64,000 bases of DNA from CAYUZU01 sp964448675 (GCA_964448675.1 CAYUZU010000027.1:8539-72538), one strand, 5' to 3'; positions 36,101 to 45,912 are shown, counted from the first letter of the stretch. Made by a program: numbers and translations. The notes: generated by a model from the letters alone, not told the origin.

Positions 36101-37207
36101 CACCTCGTAAACGTGGTCCTCGGAGTCCGATCCGAAGACATCGCAATCGTCGTCGGCTCCGCAGGTCGTGTTGGACCAGGACTGTGGCGCCGCCACGGAG
36201 GCCACCACGCTGAAATCCGCTTCGCAGGACAGTTCCGTGCCCGTCACGACGACCTCGTACGGCCCCTGGGCGTTGAACCACGGCGAGCGCATCACGGGCA
36301 GGTAGTAGGTTCCCGGCGGCAGATTCAGAAAGGTCAGTGTGAGGTTGCCGTTGGCGCAGCTCGAGAAATTCACCTGGTCGTAGTAGATCAGCCCCCCGCA
36401 TGGACAGTCGTCCGCCAGCGTCAGGTAGAAGTTCTGCCAGGCCGCATCGGTGTTGCAGTAATCGACGGCCACATCCATCGCCACCGGTAATGTGAACGCA
36501 TGCCACACCTGGGCATGGTTCATCACCGGGCAATCGTTGCTGGCACAGGTGTTGTCTCCGGCGAACACCTCCGGCACGCCCGCCGTCAGCGTCACCGGCG
36601 TCACACTGGTACAATCGTCGTTCGCAGGTGCGTCGCTGCAGCAGATTCCCGTCGTCGTCCCGCCGGTGGGCGTCGAGCTGCCCAGGCCGTCCGCGAGGAT
36701 CACGCCCTGGCGCGCGTCGTACACGTAGTAGTAGTTCGCGTTGCTGCCGGCCCCCGCCGTATAGACCGTGTCGATCGTGTCACCGGTGTCGGCCGAAAAG
36801 AAATAGACACCAGGGCCGAACCCGTTGGCCAGGGTGGCGTCGTCGATCACGAGGTCGCCGTTGACCAGCACGTCAATCGAACCGCCGTTCCAGCCGTCAC
36901 CATACGAGTCGTACAGCACCAGGGCGTGCTGACAGGCGCGATCGAGCGTCGTCTTGCCGGAAACCGGCGCGCAAGCCGGCCGTTGCGGCGCCGCCGCGTC
37001 GACCAGCCCCGGGTCGCCGAGCCCCACCAGGTCCGCCGACGGGCGCGTTACCCGGGGGTGGGACGAGTGGCGCTCGCCGCCGCCGGCGGCACGGACCAGG
37101 GCGGCGGTCCGCGCATATGGCGTCTTTCCACCGACCGCGACCACTGTCGCCATACACAACAGCGTCAGCACTGGCCACGCCAGCCCTCTTGTGAGCAACG
37201 TTCCCAT
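33101..37207 (-). CDS. Giant secreted Cys-rich protein A with cohesin-like, HYR-like and dockerin-like modules
   Basis: 1368 residues. Signal segment WPVLTLLCMATVVAVGG near the N-terminus. Visible modules: YDSYGDGWNGG (about 98-109), several PPC-like Cys-rich sandwiches (GDNTCASNDCPVMNHAQVWH; DGTWSFSLCDSTYDTMLALG), a Cys-rich GACCYGDGTC ... GDGTTCDPNPCP unit (about 604-637), a cohesin-like domain (about 766-907, GFQAFLAFDEAALSYRGDLS), two HYR-like domains, a conserved block RCIKFIARDSASGTC ... CGAWDELCAKDEQHTLYDT, and three EF-hand loops: GDTDNDSDVDINDVTWLMYQ, DADFDGNGYLQALDYLLL and DANRDGVIDHRDVRAFEQ. The last 40 residues are Pro/Arg-rich and basic. AGGAG lies about 10 bases before ATG 37207. 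It is colinear with giant C at 45913. No enzyme domain is seen; it is probably a matrix or scaffold protein. Confidence 0.85.
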   Translation of the reverse strand: MGTLLTRGLAWPVLTLLCMATVVAVGGKTPYARTAALVRAAGGGERHSSHPRVTRPSADLVGLGDPGLVDAAAPQRPACAPVSGKTTLDRACQHALVLYDSYGDGWNGGSIDVLVNGDLVIDDATLANGFGPGVYFFSADTGDTIDTVYTAGAGSNANYYYVYDARQGVILADGLGSSTPTGGTTTGICCSDAPANDDCTSVTPVTLTAGVPEVFAGDNTCASNDCPVMNHAQVWHAFTLPVAMDVAVDYCNTDAAWQNFYLTLADDCPCGGLIYYDQVNFSSCANGNLTLTFLNLPPGTYYLPVMRSPWFNAQGPYEVVVTGTELSCEADFSVVASVAAPQSWSNTTCGADDDCDVFGSDSEDHVYEVTIPEDGTWSFSLCDSTYDTMLALGITCCGDDIGYNDNSGQCPGSQSYLKAALTAGIYYVTVDGAFGTCGDYTLEIAWVPPCEVECPPGATPEIELCGENSNGGCSMALPAFEPIACGETVCGTVWADAGTRDTDWYEVVVTEDVQLTLTGQAEFPLVIGLIESSMCGSGDCGDVTGFVEPFVIGDECDELELTTVCLPAGTYWLFVSNKGYYDAPCGDDNTYWMTLTCTPCTAPRGACCYGDGTCAVVAECQCTGVYAGDGTTCDPNPCPPNDACADAEPIDEVTNLPIETTLALPDAAGACMTGPNIWYCYTPTETGVLTVSLCGSLFDTRLAVYEGCACDPLGPELACNDDACGGQSEVAVQVYPGASYLIEVGGDEAVSGEGLLSVSFVPAAGDLVLEAADCQDDAYPAEPGYQVVAELSMKNLNHNATGFQAFLAFDEAALSYRGDLSSYTVAPFGMHVVPIADALADAGELDLDGSVVSADLDGTAADSLLATLVFDVVADCDATTLDYRTFQIFESELSYRGYVVGTNVVPATFQSDDTAPTIDDLVVTGGDADDECAQVVTFSATVADNCCVDAAAVTVAVTETTGTATLGTPAVTRTQLDPNTVSLSGSVSVFDLTGCLATVQVDVDATDCCGNVGQAQATGDVVDGTPPPLACDDITVPADAGGACTAAVTLPATVADNCAGPVPVSYEADFGDGYEAISNPYTFDVGMWPVRGTAEDDCGNGATCEFTVTVEPVQAALVAALQLQGVDASAAPVTRCIKFIARDSASGTCAAPVHVEMTFHGPAPATATEIVEVACGAWDELCAKDEQHTLYDTQPLAVVGTQYETTAPLLLLAGDTDNDSDVDINDVTWLMYQWNLGAAAAPPAGCPWDGTRDADFDGNGYLQALDYLLLSSNWQAWAACDCSRAPAAAPPVRAEADTAALPPQVIRRVDANRDGVIDHRDVRAFEQAHGLPHTLSAALQPAQAKPHEKPAARPQPARRHQEDPAARR

Positions 37208-37381
37208 CCTGCCCACTCCTATCGCTTCCCGGTCGCCGCCGGCCTCCAACAGCCGCCCGTAACCGGCCAACTCCCATCCACAGCCGCAGACATTGCGGCC
37301 AGGCGTGCCGAACGCACCCTACGGCGTTCACGCACGCCGGGCCGCAGCACCCGCTGCCGGATGCCCAAAGCGGTAAGCGGC

Positions 37382-37409
37382 CCCCGCCGCAGCATTTACT
37401 GCGGCGGGG
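37382..37409. terminator. Hairpin after giant protein B gene
   Basis: CCCCGCCGCAG (37382-37392) pairs perfectly with CTGCGGCGGGG (37399-37409) around a 6-base CATTTA loop, 26 bases beyond the stop of the 2683-residue protein on the minus strand. It lacks a U-tract but is the obvious candidate terminator. Confidence 0.55.
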
Positions 37410-37435
37410 TCCGCTTCAATGCTCAATGCCGCGTC

Positions 37436-40400
37436 TTAGTCACGACGCGATCGGAACTCGCGCACCGGCTTCTCGCTGGTGGTCAGCTCCATCTTAGCAG
37501 ACAGCGTGTTCGGGAGACCGTTAATTTCCTCAAACACCTGCACGTCCCGATAATCGAACAGGCCGTCCTGGTTCATGTCGACCACGGCCGCGACCTCCGC
37601 GGACAGCTCCGTTGCCGACAGTCGGGCCCGGCTGGCCTGACGCAGCACACCGCCATGCCCCAGCGACTTGGCACACGGGCACACACTGTACGCGTGCCAG
37701 TTGTTGCTGAGCAGCACATAATCGGTCGTGCCGCCGGCGAAGCCGTCGTTGCTGAAGTCGGCGTCACGCGTGCCATCCCACGGGCAGCCACCCGCGAACA
37801 CCATGCCACCCTGGCCCCACTGATACATTAGCCAGGTCACATCGTGAATGTCCACGTCGCTGTCGTTATCGGTGTCGCCGGCCCGCAGGAACAAGTTGAC
37901 ATTCGTGACATACTCGGTCCCGTTGTCGACCAGTTCCACCGAATCGTACAGCGTGTGCTGCTCGTCCTTGGCACACAGCTCGTCCCACATGCCGCAATCG
38001 ACCTGGAACGTGGCCACACCGACCGCGGGACTGCCGAAGAACTCGACATCCATGTGCACCTCGGCGGCACACGTGCCGCTGGCCGTGTCGCGGGCGATGA
38101 ACTTGATGCAGCGCCACAGGCCGGCGCCGGCATCCACGCCCTCGAGCTCGACCGCCACACCAACGACGTCGTTGTACGGCTCGACCTCGACCGTGAAGTC
38201 GCAGTCGTCACTGTTGCCGCAATCATCGGTTGCGGTCGCCCGCACGTTCGTCACGCCGGTCGGGAAGACGTAGCTGCCGCCTTCGGACACGGTGACATCG
38301 TCGTCACCGTCGAAGCCGTCGCCATCCACGTCCACCGTGTACGTCACCGGCAGCGCACCCTCACACAGATCCATGGCGCTGGCCATGTCGAGCGTCAGCT
38401 CGTAAGTGCACGTGCCCGCCGGCGGCGTGAGCGGCCCGACATTGCTGCACGTCACCACCGGTGCCGTGACGTCCGCGATGGTGAAAGTCGCAGTCGTGCT
38501 GGCCGGATTCCCGCAATCATCCGTGACGGTGAACGTCACGTCGATTGAGCCGGTGCCGCCGCAGCCCGCCACGAAGTTCATCACGTCGAAGTCGTTGCTC
38601 CAGGCGAAGCCACTGCAATCATCGGTCGCAGTCGCATTGCCGTTGGCCGCCAGCCACACCGCGATCTGACTGGCCAAGCCCGTGCCGTCACACTCGACGG
38701 TGCGGTCTTCGGCCGGGTTGGTGATCGTCGGCGGGGTGGTGTCCTCGATCGTGAAGCGGACCGTGTCCGTGTCCGTGCTGTTACCGCAACCGTCGGTCGC
38801 AGTGAACGTCACATCCACGTAACCGGCGCCGCCACAATCCACCACGAAGTTGCCGGCGTCGAAGTCGTCGCTCCAGACAACCGCACTGCAGGTGTCCGTC
38901 GCCATCGCACCGCCGTTGTTGGCCAGCCACGACGCGATCTGGCTCGCGATACCCGTACCGTCACACTCGACCGTCGCGTCCGCCGGCTGTTGCGTGATTA
39001 CCGGCGGCGTGGAATCGTTGATGTCGACCGTCGCACTGGCCTGCGTGGCGGCGTTGCCGCAGCAGTCCGCCGCGTTGATCGTCAGTGCGACCGTCGCCGG
39101 ACAGCTCTGTACGGCGGACACCGTCGCGAAGCCGACGATCTGCACCATCTTGGGCGAGAGCTGCGTCACGGTGAGATCCGTCGCCGGAGTGTAGGCCAGC
39201 GTCGCATTCGCCGTCGGCAGCGTCAGCCCCACGGCCACATCGGCCGCGTCGAGGCAGCAGTTGTCGGTCACGGTCGCCGAGAACGACACGGTCGATTCAC
39301 AGCTACCGTCGAGCGCCGTCGCATCGAGCTGCACACCCGTGATGAGCGGCGCCTCGGTATCCTCGACCGTGATCACCTGCACGCACTGCGCGGTATTGCC
39401 GCAATCGTCCGTCGCGGTCCACGTGCGCGTGATGGTCTTCGGATCACCATTGCAGCCGGTGCCGCCGGTGATCACGTCGTCATACGTGATTGCCGGGACG
39501 GGCGTGCAATTGTCGATCACCAGCGGATAGCCGGTGGTGTTCGGGTGATTCGCCGTGAGGGTCACCGGACCCGCGTAGAAGTCCATCAGCGGATCGGTGT
39601 CCGTCGACGAATCGTACGTCAGCGTCCCGCTGAAGTAGAAGTCGCCGTTGAGCTGGAACAGCGCCAGCGGCGAGTCGGGCGTACCCGGCAGGTACCAGTG
39701 ATGGAGGCCGTCCGACACCAGCTTGCCCTCGACGTACGAGGTGAAGATCGTGCCTGATTGCGTCCAGTAGCTGCGCAGCAGCTGCACGTCGGCCGGATTC
39801 GCGGGCGTGTTGCCGCGGATCAGGCTGTTGTACACGATGCCGGCGGTGATGTCGGGCGTGTGGGGCTTGTAGTCGTTGATCGCCCACGCGACCGTGCCAT
39901 TGGCCACCGGACCACTGCCGTCATAGTCATACGCCGTCAGCGTCGGAATCGGCGTGACGCCGTCCCACGTCAGCGCCGGCAGCACGAGATCGAACCCGAA
40001 CTGCGACTCGGGATGCGTCGCGCCGCTGAAGGTGTACATCGAGTACCAGCTGAACGACGGGTCGGCCCCGACCAGTTGGCTGTTGTCGTAGACGTACGGA
40101 GCGCCCGTGTTCGGATAGGCTGCGCCGAACGCCGCCTTCAGATACGCCTGGTTGAACTGGTCTTCGCCCAGACCGTTGTCGTTGTAGTGAATCGCCACGC
40201 CGCCGTTGGCCACACCGTACGGCAGGCCCGGCATGGCATCTTCCATGCACTGCACGGTCAGATCGTCCGGGCAGTACGTGAACGTCGGGTCGGTGTCATC
40301 CAGGCTGACCACCGGCGAATCGACGGTGGCCGTCGCGACCGGAACACCGTTGAGGCTCAGTTCAGAGACGAACGGCCCCATCGGCGTGCGGAAGGTCATG

Positions 40401-43400
40401 CCGGTCGTGGCACACTCGTCATCGACGGTGAACACGAACGTCGCCAGCAACGCATCGGCCGACGTCGGATCCTGCGCCACGGTCGTTGAGCCGCTGATGT
40501 CGATCTGATTGCCCATGGCCACGATCGTGCCCGGGATGTGCTGCCCGAACGGCGACATCGTGTACGTGCCGTACTCGAAGTCGAGCACCGCGTCGTCAAA
40601 CGCCAGGAAGGCCTGGAAGCCGGTGACGTCCTGCAACAGATCACGCATGTGCAGTTCGAACGCAACCTGATGACCGGGCAACCCCGGGTCAACGTCGTCC
40701 TGGCAATCCGCGGCCTCGAGCGCCAGCGTGGCGATACCGCCGAGCCACGGGCAATAGTCCACGGTCAGGTCACTGACCACATCGCCGGCACCGTCGGCGT
40801 TGATCATCGTCGCCGGATCGAAGCACGGCGGGTTGTCGGCCTCGTCGACGCCGTTCGGGTCGACCGGACCGCTCGCCGCGCCCCAGTAGTTGTACTCGGC
40901 GTCCGCCGGCGTGGCCATGTTCGAAGCCAGGCCGTAGCTGAGGTTGCCGGCGATCTGGTTGTAATTGACGGCGCCGGTGAGGGTGCCGCCATTCTCGGCC
41001 AGGAAGACGCCGTAGTCCCAGTTGTCGATCATGCAATGCTGGATGTCCATATCCACCGGGCCGACGGCGTAGCCATAGATGCCGACACTGTCCGTCGCGC
41101 CGGTGCCGCTGATCGTCGCGTTCTGCACGGCGAACGTCACCGGGGCGCGCGACACGTACATTCCGGCGAATTCCGGATCCAGCGGCTGGCACACGACCCG
41201 CGGGCCGGCGTCGCTCCGCGCGCCGGAGCTGTACGCCAGAATGCCGTAGAAGGTGCTGCCGTTGGTGATCGACCCGTTGCTGAACGAGCCACTCGTGTCA
41301 TACGCGTAGACACTCACCTGGCACGCATCCAGGGACACGCCGGTCATGTCGACGGTGGTCGCCTCGGACAACAGCACGCCGGACGCGGTCCAGGTCGGGC
41401 CGTCCCAGTGGAAGCCGCTGACCGAGCAGTTGTCGACCGTGCCGCCGGCCCCATAGGCGATCTGGATGCCGTTCTGGGCGGTGACGTCGGTCACGCCGGC
41501 ACCGGTGATGGCGAGATCGTCCAGGTCCACCGTGAGGCCTGCGCCCATCAGGGCCATGGCGTTCTTCTGGAACTCGTCGATCACGACGCTATTCACCGCG
41601 AGGTCGTACGGGCCGCCGGTGTTGTTGTAGGCATAGATGCCCACGCCGTGCTGCGCCCCGCTGAACGTGCTGTTCATGATGTTGAGCACTTCGGCATCGA
41701 CCAGGCTGCCGCCGGCGTTCCAGAAAGCGACACCGATGAAGCGGACGTTGGTGTCCCCCTGGTTGGCCCCGTCGACAGTCAGCCCCGACAGTTCGACGCC
41801 CGTGCAGCTGTCGACGAACACCACGGGGTAGTTGTCGTTGCTGCCGGTCGCGAATGACGCGGTCAGGTTGACCGGCGACTCGATAATCGTCTGCCCCGCG
41901 CCGGCACCCACGAGGTTCAGGTCGTCCATCGTGATATGGACCTGCTCCACGTAGGTTCCCGCGGCGACGTTGATCGTGCTGCCGCTGACCAGGCCGAGGG
42001 CCTCGGTGATGTAGCCGTCGCTGCCGGTCTGCGGGCTGTCATCATCGACATGCAGCACGGTGAAGTCGCCTTGGAAACCAGGGTCGGCACTCGTGTCTGA
42101 CCCGGTGTCGAGCCACGGCGAGTAGTCGACGTTGGCGGAGACGTTGTCGCTCGGATCGGTGTCGCCCCACCAGTTGCCGGAGGCGTCCACTACACCGGCG
42201 TTGTCGTTGCGCGCGCCGTAGCCGTTGCCCGCCAGGCTGTTGTTGCTGATGGCCATTACCGAACCGACGGGCAGGCCGCCGTACGTCGCATCGACCGCAT
42301 CGAACACACTGGCGCCGTCGTCGAACCCGGTGATCACGTTGTTGGTGACAGCCAGCTCGAGGTCATGGGCCCAGGTGTAATCGTCGGCGTAGTGCAGCAG
42401 GGTCACACCCGCCGATGCGCGACTACCGGCGCCACCGGTCGTACCGCCGTCGATCGCGTTGCGGCTGATCACGGCGTTGTAGAACGCGTCACCGCCCAGC
42501 AGGAAACTGATGCCGTACATGGCGTCGGTGTAGGGACCGCCACTGAACGTGATCTGGTTGTCGGTCACGGCCAGGTCGCACGACACGAGCGTGGCGTCGT
42601 AGGTCCGGAAGTCGATCAATGCCACATTCGCGCCGACATCGGTGCTCTGCGTGAACACGTTGTCGTCCACGACGACGCCGTCAAACGTATAGTCGGCGAA
42701 CCCGTTCAGGCCGATGATGAAGCGGATGCCGGCGCTCCAGATCGAATCAGCAAACGTGTTTCCACTGATGACGAAGTTATCGACGACCGCGTCCGGGGCG
42801 TAATTCCACACGTAGACACCCCGGCCATAGTCGACGAAATCGTTGCCGGTGATGCTGATGTTCATGAGATCGAACGCCCCGGCACTGCCGTCGCCGATGT
42901 AGACGCCTGCGACGGCAGCCGTGCAGTCGTCCAGCTCGAACGGGCCGAAGGTGTTGCCGGTGATATCCAGGCCATCGATCGACGTCCGCAGATAGACGCC
43001 TACAAACAGGTACTCGAACATCGAATCGGCAATGGCGAAACCGCTCAGCACGAGGTTGTTCTTGGCGAAGATACCGATCGCACGAGACGCCTCACCCAGG
43101 TTCGTCGCCACGAACTCGCAGTCGGCCACGGACAGACCGCTGAAGTCACTTTGCACGTTCACGCCGTAGGCGTTCCCGCCCCCCGGGTTGTTACCCAGGT
43201 TCGTGAAGTGCACGGTATCCAGTGTCAGCCCCGAGGTGGCGCCATCGACGCGAATACCCTCGACGAGCTGCGTGGGGTTGGTGATCGTCATCTGGCTGAT
43301 CGTCACGTCGTTCGCCGTCACCGTGAAGACCGCCGTGGCTCCGGTGGAGTTGACGAACGTCGCGGCGGGACCAGCGCCTTCAATGGTGACTGACGTGTCG

Positions 43401-45487
43401 ATGCTGGCGGCTTCCGCATACGTCCCCGCCGCCACGTTCACCGTGCTGCCGCTGACACCGTCGACGCCACCCTGAATCGTGGCGAACGCATCAAAGCCGA
43501 TGGTGTACGAGCCGTTGCCGCTGCCATACGGCCAATCCACGACGGTCCCCTCGGTCAGGCCGGCGTAGTCGTCATCCACGTAGGTGGTCGTGACCGGACC
43601 GGCAAAGGTGCAATCGCTGAAATCGGCATTGCACCACGGCTCGAAGTCGACATTGCCCTCCATCAGGCCCGCGACCTCGCCGTACGCGAGGGTATCCCAG
43701 TAGTTCTCCTCGGCGTCCACCGGCCCATTGGGGTCGCCCTGGTGCCGCACCGCGTACGCATCCGAACGGGCACCCCCGTTCAGGAAGGAATTGTGATAGG
43801 CGTGGATGGTCGTGCCGTCGATACCGGTGCCCGACTCGGGAGCGCGCAGCCGCATGCCGTGCGTCGGCTCGGCAGCCCCGGCCACGTCGTTGTAATGGAT
43901 CGTGTTGTCCGTGATGGTGACGTCCGTGGACACCGCGGTGCCATACTGGCCACCCCACAGCTCAAACGCGCTACCCCAGTACCCGGGGTACGGGTAGATA
44001 CGCTCGATCGTGTTCCCGATGACCGAGCCGCCGATGATCCCGACCTGGAACGGCGCGTACTGCAGATCGTGGAACCAATTGTCCTCGATCAGGATGTTGC
44101 CGCCCTGCCCGATGTTGATCGTGCAGAAGCCGGCACCGGGCGTGCCGTCCAGGGTCCCATCAAACTCGTTGCCGCGAATCACACCGTCCACCAGCGGGCT
44201 GGCCGCCCAGAAGACCGACTCACCCGCCACGTTGAACTTGTTGTACTCGATCGTCATCCCGTCGTAGGGGCCACCACCGAAGTAGAGCGTGTGGTCTCCC
44301 CGATCCTGGAAGAGATTGAAGTCGATCAGCAAACCCGCGTGGCTGCCACCGCCCAACTGGACGACGCCCTGCGTCGTACCCACAGTGTCGTTGTCAAAGA
44401 TGCAGTTGGTCAGGTGGAAGTTGTTCGCATCGCTGTACGTGTCGATGATGCGACCACCCTGCCCGGTGAACATGAACCCGTCGACCGTGACGTCGTCCGC
44501 CTGCGGCCGCAGTGCCGGGTAGTTGTTCGTCAGGATGGACTCCGCCCCGCGCGTCCCGACCGTCTCGCTCGGGTGCGTGCCGACCGCGGGGTGAATGCCC
44601 GCGTTCGCACCGGCCAGCGTCAACGACTTGTTCAAGGTAACGCTGCCGCCGTAGCTCCCCGCCGCGACGTGCACCGTGCCGCCGGCCACGACCGCATTGA
44701 CGCCATCCTGGATGCTGGCGAAGCGCGTGACACCCCAGCCGGGGGTCGTGTTGTCGAAGTCGTCGTCGACCCAGACCGCGCTCGGCCCCGCCGGTGCCAG
44801 CGTCACGCTGTAGTTCCCACCGCCCAGGTCGGTGATGGCCACTTCGAAGCCCGGCCGTTCCAGCGGAACGACCTCGCTGCCCCAGCTCCAGTCCATGTCC
44901 CAGGCGCCCGCGCCGCCGCCCTTGGACGCAGCGCCGCCGGGAATCTCGGGCGTGCCGGTGCCGGGCAGATACGCGCCGACATCCGTCTCGGCTGCAAACA
45001 TGGACGACCAGTGCATCACCCCGGACAGGGGAACGCCGCGCGCGATCTTGCCGCCCGCGCCCCAATGGGCTTCGTCGTACCACGGATGGTCGGCAGTCGC
45101 CCCGGCATGGTTGCGGACGGCCCACTTCTGCACGCCGCCGTCGTCATGTAGGTGCAGGCTGTACTGGTACCAGTCGGGCGTGTCGGGCGTCCACGTCGGC
45201 CAGGCGTCGTGATCCGCGCCGATGGCCTGGCTCGTCCAGACCGGGCCGGAACCCGGGTCATTGCCAAACCACGCGGTGCCCCCTTCCAGCGCATAGATGT
45301 CGTACCCGGCTGCAGTGCCGCCTTCGTCGATCATCGGAATGACACCGTGGTAGACGCCGCCGCCGGCGCCTGTCAGCGTCCCTTCAAAGTGCATGGTCGA
45401 CGATGCGATATCGTTCGCATTCGCCGCCATGGCGGCCAGCATACATGTGCCAGCCAGGGCCAAGCCTAGTACCGCTACTCTTCTCAT
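37436..45487 (-). CDS. Giant secreted protein B with three beta-helix blocks, cohesin-like, HYR-like and dockerin-like modules
   Basis: 2683 residues. Signal peptide about 1-24 (VLGLALAGTCMLAAMAANAN). After an N-terminal Trp-rich domain, three right-handed parallel beta-helix blocks each begin with a VDDD cap: VWVDDDFDNTTPGWG (about 236), TTYVDDDYAGLTEG (about 632) and VLHVDDDSPQTGSDG (about 1143), each followed by a GGTVHVAAGSY-type turn (NosD/pectate-lyase-like). Then come a cohesin-like domain (about 1584, EAADCQDDVDPGLPGHQVAF), several HYR-like domains (TATDDCGNT; TDGCGNSTDTDTV), and the same C-terminal block as giants A and C (RCIKFIARDTASGTC, GDTDNDSDVDIHDVTWLMYQ, DMNQDGLFDYRDVQVFEE). 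The start is firm: AAAGGAGGCAACC before the ATG. Beta-helices usually bind or cut polysaccharide; no catalytic residues could be assigned. Confidence 0.87.
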   Translation of the reverse strand: MRRVAVLGLALAGTCMLAAMAANANDIASSTMHFEGTLTGAGGGVYHGVIPMIDEGGTAAGYDIYALEGGTAWFGNDPGSGPVWTSQAIGADHDAWPTWTPDTPDWYQYSLHLHDDGGVQKWAVRNHAGATADHPWYDEAHWGAGGKIARGVPLSGVMHWSSMFAAETDVGAYLPGTGTPEIPGGAASKGGGAGAWDMDWSWGSEVVPLERPGFEVAITDLGGGNYSVTLAPAGPSAVWVDDDFDNTTPGWGVTRFASIQDGVNAVVAGGTVHVAAGSYGGSVTLNKSLTLAGANAGIHPAVGTHPSETVGTRGAESILTNNYPALRPQADDVTVDGFMFTGQGGRIIDTYSDANNFHLTNCIFDNDTVGTTQGVVQLGGGSHAGLLIDFNLFQDRGDHTLYFGGGPYDGMTIEYNKFNVAGESVFWAASPLVDGVIRGNEFDGTLDGTPGAGFCTINIGQGGNILIEDNWFHDLQYAPFQVGIIGGSVIGNTIERIYPYPGYWGSAFELWGGQYGTAVSTDVTITDNTIHYNDVAGAAEPTHGMRLRAPESGTGIDGTTIHAYHNSFLNGGARSDAYAVRHQGDPNGPVDAEENYWDTLAYGEVAGLMEGNVDFEPWCNADFSDCTFAGPVTTTYVDDDYAGLTEGTVVDWPYGSGNGSYTIGFDAFATIQGGVDGVSGSTVNVAAGTYAEAASIDTSVTIEGAGPAATFVNSTGATAVFTVTANDVTISQMTITNPTQLVEGIRVDGATSGLTLDTVHFTNLGNNPGGGNAYGVNVQSDFSGLSVADCEFVATNLGEASRAIGIFAKNNLVLSGFAIADSMFEYLFVGVYLRTSIDGLDITGNTFGPFELDDCTAAVAGVYIGDGSAGAFDLMNISITGNDFVDYGRGVYVWNYAPDAVVDNFVISGNTFADSIWSAGIRFIIGLNGFADYTFDGVVVDDNVFTQSTDVGANVALIDFRTYDATLVSCDLAVTDNQITFSGGPYTDAMYGISFLLGGDAFYNAVISRNAIDGGTTGGAGSRASAGVTLLHYADDYTWAHDLELAVTNNVITGFDDGASVFDAVDATYGGLPVGSVMAISNNSLAGNGYGARNDNAGVVDASGNWWGDTDPSDNVSANVDYSPWLDTGSDTSADPGFQGDFTVLHVDDDSPQTGSDGYITEALGLVSGSTINVAAGTYVEQVHITMDDLNLVGAGAGQTIIESPVNLTASFATGSNDNYPVVFVDSCTGVELSGLTVDGANQGDTNVRFIGVAFWNAGGSLVDAEVLNIMNSTFSGAQHGVGIYAYNNTGGPYDLAVNSVVIDEFQKNAMALMGAGLTVDLDDLAITGAGVTDVTAQNGIQIAYGAGGTVDNCSVSGFHWDGPTWTASGVLLSEATTVDMTGVSLDACQVSVYAYDTSGSFSNGSITNGSTFYGILAYSSGARSDAGPRVVCQPLDPEFAGMYVSRAPVTFAVQNATISGTGATDSVGIYGYAVGPVDMDIQHCMIDNWDYGVFLAENGGTLTGAVNYNQIAGNLSYGLASNMATPADAEYNYWGAASGPVDPNGVDEADNPPCFDPATMINADGAGDVVSDLTVDYCPWLGGIATLALEAADCQDDVDPGLPGHQVAFELHMRDLLQDVTGFQAFLAFDDAVLDFEYGTYTMSPFGQHIPGTIVAMGNQIDISGSTTVAQDPTSADALLATFVFTVDDECATTGMTFRTPMGPFVSELSLNGVPVATATVDSPVVSLDDTDPTFTYCPDDLTVQCMEDAMPGLPYGVANGGVAIHYNDNGLGEDQFNQAYLKAAFGAAYPNTGAPYVYDNSQLVGADPSFSWYSMYTFSGATHPESQFGFDLVLPALTWDGVTPIPTLTAYDYDGSGPVANGTVAWAINDYKPHTPDITAGIVYNSLIRGNTPANPADVQLLRSYWTQSGTIFTSYVEGKLVSDGLHHWYLPGTPDSPLALFQLNGDFYFSGTLTYDSSTDTDPLMDFYAGPVTLTANHPNTTGYPLVIDNCTPVPAITYDDVITGGTGCNGDPKTITRTWTATDDCGNTAQCVQVITVEDTEAPLITGVQLDATALDGSCESTVSFSATVTDNCCLDAADVAVGLTLPTANATLAYTPATDLTVTQLSPKMVQIVGFATVSAVQSCPATVALTINAADCCGNAATQASATVDINDSTPPVITQQPADATVECDGTGIASQIASWLANNGGAMATDTCSAVVWSDDFDAGNFVVDCGGAGYVDVTFTATDGCGNSTDTDTVRFTIEDTTPPTITNPAEDRTVECDGTGLASQIAVWLAANGNATATDDCSGFAWSNDFDVMNFVAGCGGTGSIDVTFTVTDDCGNPASTTATFTIADVTAPVVTCSNVGPLTPPAGTCTYELTLDMASAMDLCEGALPVTYTVDVDGDGFDGDDDVTVSEGGSYVFPTGVTNVRATATDDCGNSDDCDFTVEVEPYNDVVGVAVELEGVDAGAGLWRCIKFIARDTASGTCAAEVHMDVEFFGSPAVGVATFQVDCGMWDELCAKDEQHTLYDSVELVDNGTEYVTNVNLFLRAGDTDNDSDVDIHDVTWLMYQWGQGGMVFAGGCPWDGTRDADFSNDGFAGGTTDYVLLSNNWHAYSVCPCAKSLGHGGVLRQASRARLSATELSAEVAAVVDMNQDGLFDYRDVQVFEEINGLPNTLSAKMELTTSEKPVREFRSRRD

Positions 45488-45912
45488 GGTTGCCTCCTTT
45501 TCATACCAACATCCACGACATCAGATGTCGTGCCGGACCCCACCTGGGCCCCCTTTCTTTCAAACCTGATTCCGTTCAGCGCAGGACCCGCCAGGAATCG
45601 CTGCGCCGGGCAGCAACTCGCGCAGCAGCATGGCCATGCGTTGGTCCCTGGCACCGCCCTGCTCACACACATTGCTTCGTTCCCTTTCCATGCCACCCGG
45701 CAGCCGCCGATGGCCCGCCACCGCGGTCCATCCTGACATCGCGTCGCATCGGGCCGCCACCAGGGGTGGAGCCAGTGTGCTGCGCCCCTGCCTCGGCAGA
45801 AGACGCAACACACGGCGCCACCACAACCACTGGTCCTACAACCGTGCGGGTCGTGCGTCGCCGCGCCGCAGGCACGGCGGCCCACGCCCGGTATCACGCC
45901 TCAAACAGCCGG
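45488..45912. other. 425-base upstream region of giant B
   Basis: Noncoding stretch between giant C (3' end) and giant B (5' end) on the minus strand. It carries the B ribosome binding site, the perfect palindrome at 45514-45532 and a smaller CCACC/GGTGG hairpin near 45760. I saw no convincing -35/-10 pair and no conserved small gene. Confidence 0.55.
45514..45532. promoter_or_regulatory. Perfect 19-base palindrome upstream of giant B
   Basis: CACGACATC-A-GATGTCGTG: nine-base perfect arms around one central base, 26 bases upstream of the ATG and just beyond the Shine-Dalgarno. The form is that of an operator for a dimeric regulator, or of a leader hairpin near the ribosome site. I did not find the same sequence upstream of giants A or C. 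Confidence 0.5.

Noticed and set aside
32642..36490. 1282-codon + strand open frame over giant A and the PEP-CTERM cohesin gene.
   Set aside because: It crosses two well-supported genes on the other strand and has no recognisable domain.
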